Translations under genes and position numbers: made by a program
The notes under the pieces: generated by a model
What the model saw: the letters and a program-made list of their open reading frames with translations, nothing else
What the model was told of the DNA's origin: nothing
The model's database searches: none
From: Sedimenticola thiotaurini
Lineage (GTDB): Bacteria; Pseudomonadota; Gammaproteobacteria; Chromatiales; Chromatiaceae
Reading direction: 5' to 3'
DNA length: 64,000 nucleotides
NCBI RefSeq assembly: GCF_001007875.1
Contig: NZ_CP011412.1
Span: 2,852,001-2,916,000 of the forward strand
Part shown: positions 63,624 through 64,000 of the stretch, in pieces
How positions within the stretch are numbered: the stretch's first letter is position 1
Layout: each line of letters starts with the position of its first letter

Positions 63624-64000
63624 CGCCGAAGAGCGTGCCGCACTATTTCATCCGCATGGCGCTGATCCCGCCTCGCAAGTGACTTCGACCTTTTTTTCCA
63701 CACCTGAACTCAGACAGCGCCTGGATCTGCTGCGACATCTCACCGATAACAGCGAAAAAATCCTCTTGATCAAGGGTGTGGAGGGTGCCGGAAAGAGTAC
63801 CCTGTTGCAGCAATATCGCATTCTGGCCCGTGATGAATGGATGGTGAGTTGTTTGACAGCGGACCCCATGCTGCAACCTGATCAGTTCTACTCCCTGCTG
63901 TTTCGCCGATTTGGTCTAATCGACCCTACCACCGCGAATATCAATGGATTGCTGAAGCGTTTTGAAATGCTGCATGCGGCAGGACGGTTACCTGTAATCG
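63598..64000 (+). CDS. DamX-like AAA ATPase, N-terminal part (runs off the window)
   Basis: 134 codons are visible, from ATG 63598 (or 63604) inside the end of aroB, with no stop before the window end. [20 protein letters not shown] and [20 protein letters not shown] form the start of an ExeA/GspA-like AAA domain with Walker [10 protein letters not shown]. In gammaproteobacteria the gene after aroB is damX, whose product carries a C-terminal SPOR domain and acts at the division septum; the SPOR part would lie beyond the window. The overlap with aroB suggests translational coupling. Confidence 0.8.
   Translation, partial: MSMEELPADAEERAALFHPHGADPASQVTSTFFSTPELRQRLDLLRHLTDNSEKILLIKGVEGAGKSTLLQQYRILARDEWMVSCLTADPMLQPDQFYSLLFRRFGLIDPTTANINGLLKRFEMLHAAGRLPVI

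Overview
The window looks like a chromosome segment of a gammaproteobacterium with fairly high GC. The pilMNOPQ operon sits between mrcA and aroK-aroB-damX, and OxyR is divergent from AhpC-AhpF. The genes include OxyR, UvrD, HemW, MaeB and a 310-residue Mdh. Two TRAP transporters, a sigma-54 type promoter and an arsenic operon would fit a free-living or symbiotic marine or sediment bacterium, but the sequence does not fix the species.

Layout. 1-4.0 kb: the last 21 codons of a DctD-like sigma-54 activator, a UspA protein and a C4-dicarboxylate type TRAP operon (dctP-dctQ-dctM, minus strand) behind an exact -24/-12 promoter. 4.2-8.0 kb: SlyD-like FKBP, glmU and glmS. 8.0-19.2 kb: an AT-richer accessory island directly downstream of glmS. 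19.2-22.5 kb: oxyR divergent from ahpC-ahpF. 23.0-26.2 kb: an arsenate reductase-ArsR fusion, a GAPDH paralogue and the ArsJ exporter. 26.3-28.6 kb: VWA-like, J-domain and CCC1/VIT1 proteins. 28.7-30.8 kb: a decayed oxidoreductase, yqhD and a NemR-like TetR repressor with two operator-like sites. 30.9-36.4 kb: MaoC hydratase, SIMPL protein, MarC, small orphans, lipoprotein, acyl-CoA synthetase. 36.6-40.7 kb: uvrD, a lone receiver domain, rluA and an alanyl-tRNA editing protein. 40.8-44.4 kb: a second TRAP system of the TakP type. 44.7-53.4 kb: maeB, mdh, aspartate aminotransferase, hemW, rpmE and gltA, largely central carbon metabolism. 53.4-64 kb: mrcA, pilMNOPQ, aroK, aroB and the start of a DamX-like ATPase.

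The main discovery is the island at 8045-19193. Its two ends are inverted and related (19 of 25 bases), both begin TGTACG, and they are flanked by near-identical 5-bp sequences (ACTGT/ACTGA). The left end lies 24 bp past the glmS stop codon, the classical attTn7 position. No tns-type transposition genes are present, so it looks like a decayed or non-autonomous Tn7-like element carrying cargo. The cargo is a complete IS3-family (IS407-type) insertion with 4-bp target duplication, a transposase remnant, a P-loop ATPase with a C-terminal PD-(D/E)XK-like nuclease, a DUF4238 gene framed by two attC-like sites (a possible integron cassette), several overlapping orphan genes, and a three-gene unit of GRDP-like protein, B12-type radical SAM enzyme and thymidylate-kinase-like protein. 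The ATPase-nuclease and the radical SAM-kinase unit are the best candidates for an undescribed (possibly anti-phage) system. Their functions are inferred only from domains and context.

The rest of the window is housekeeping sequence whose interest lies in regulation: intercistronic hairpins after dctP and ahpC, paired TetR operators, and an orphan intrinsic terminator at 36404-36437 that may end a small RNA.
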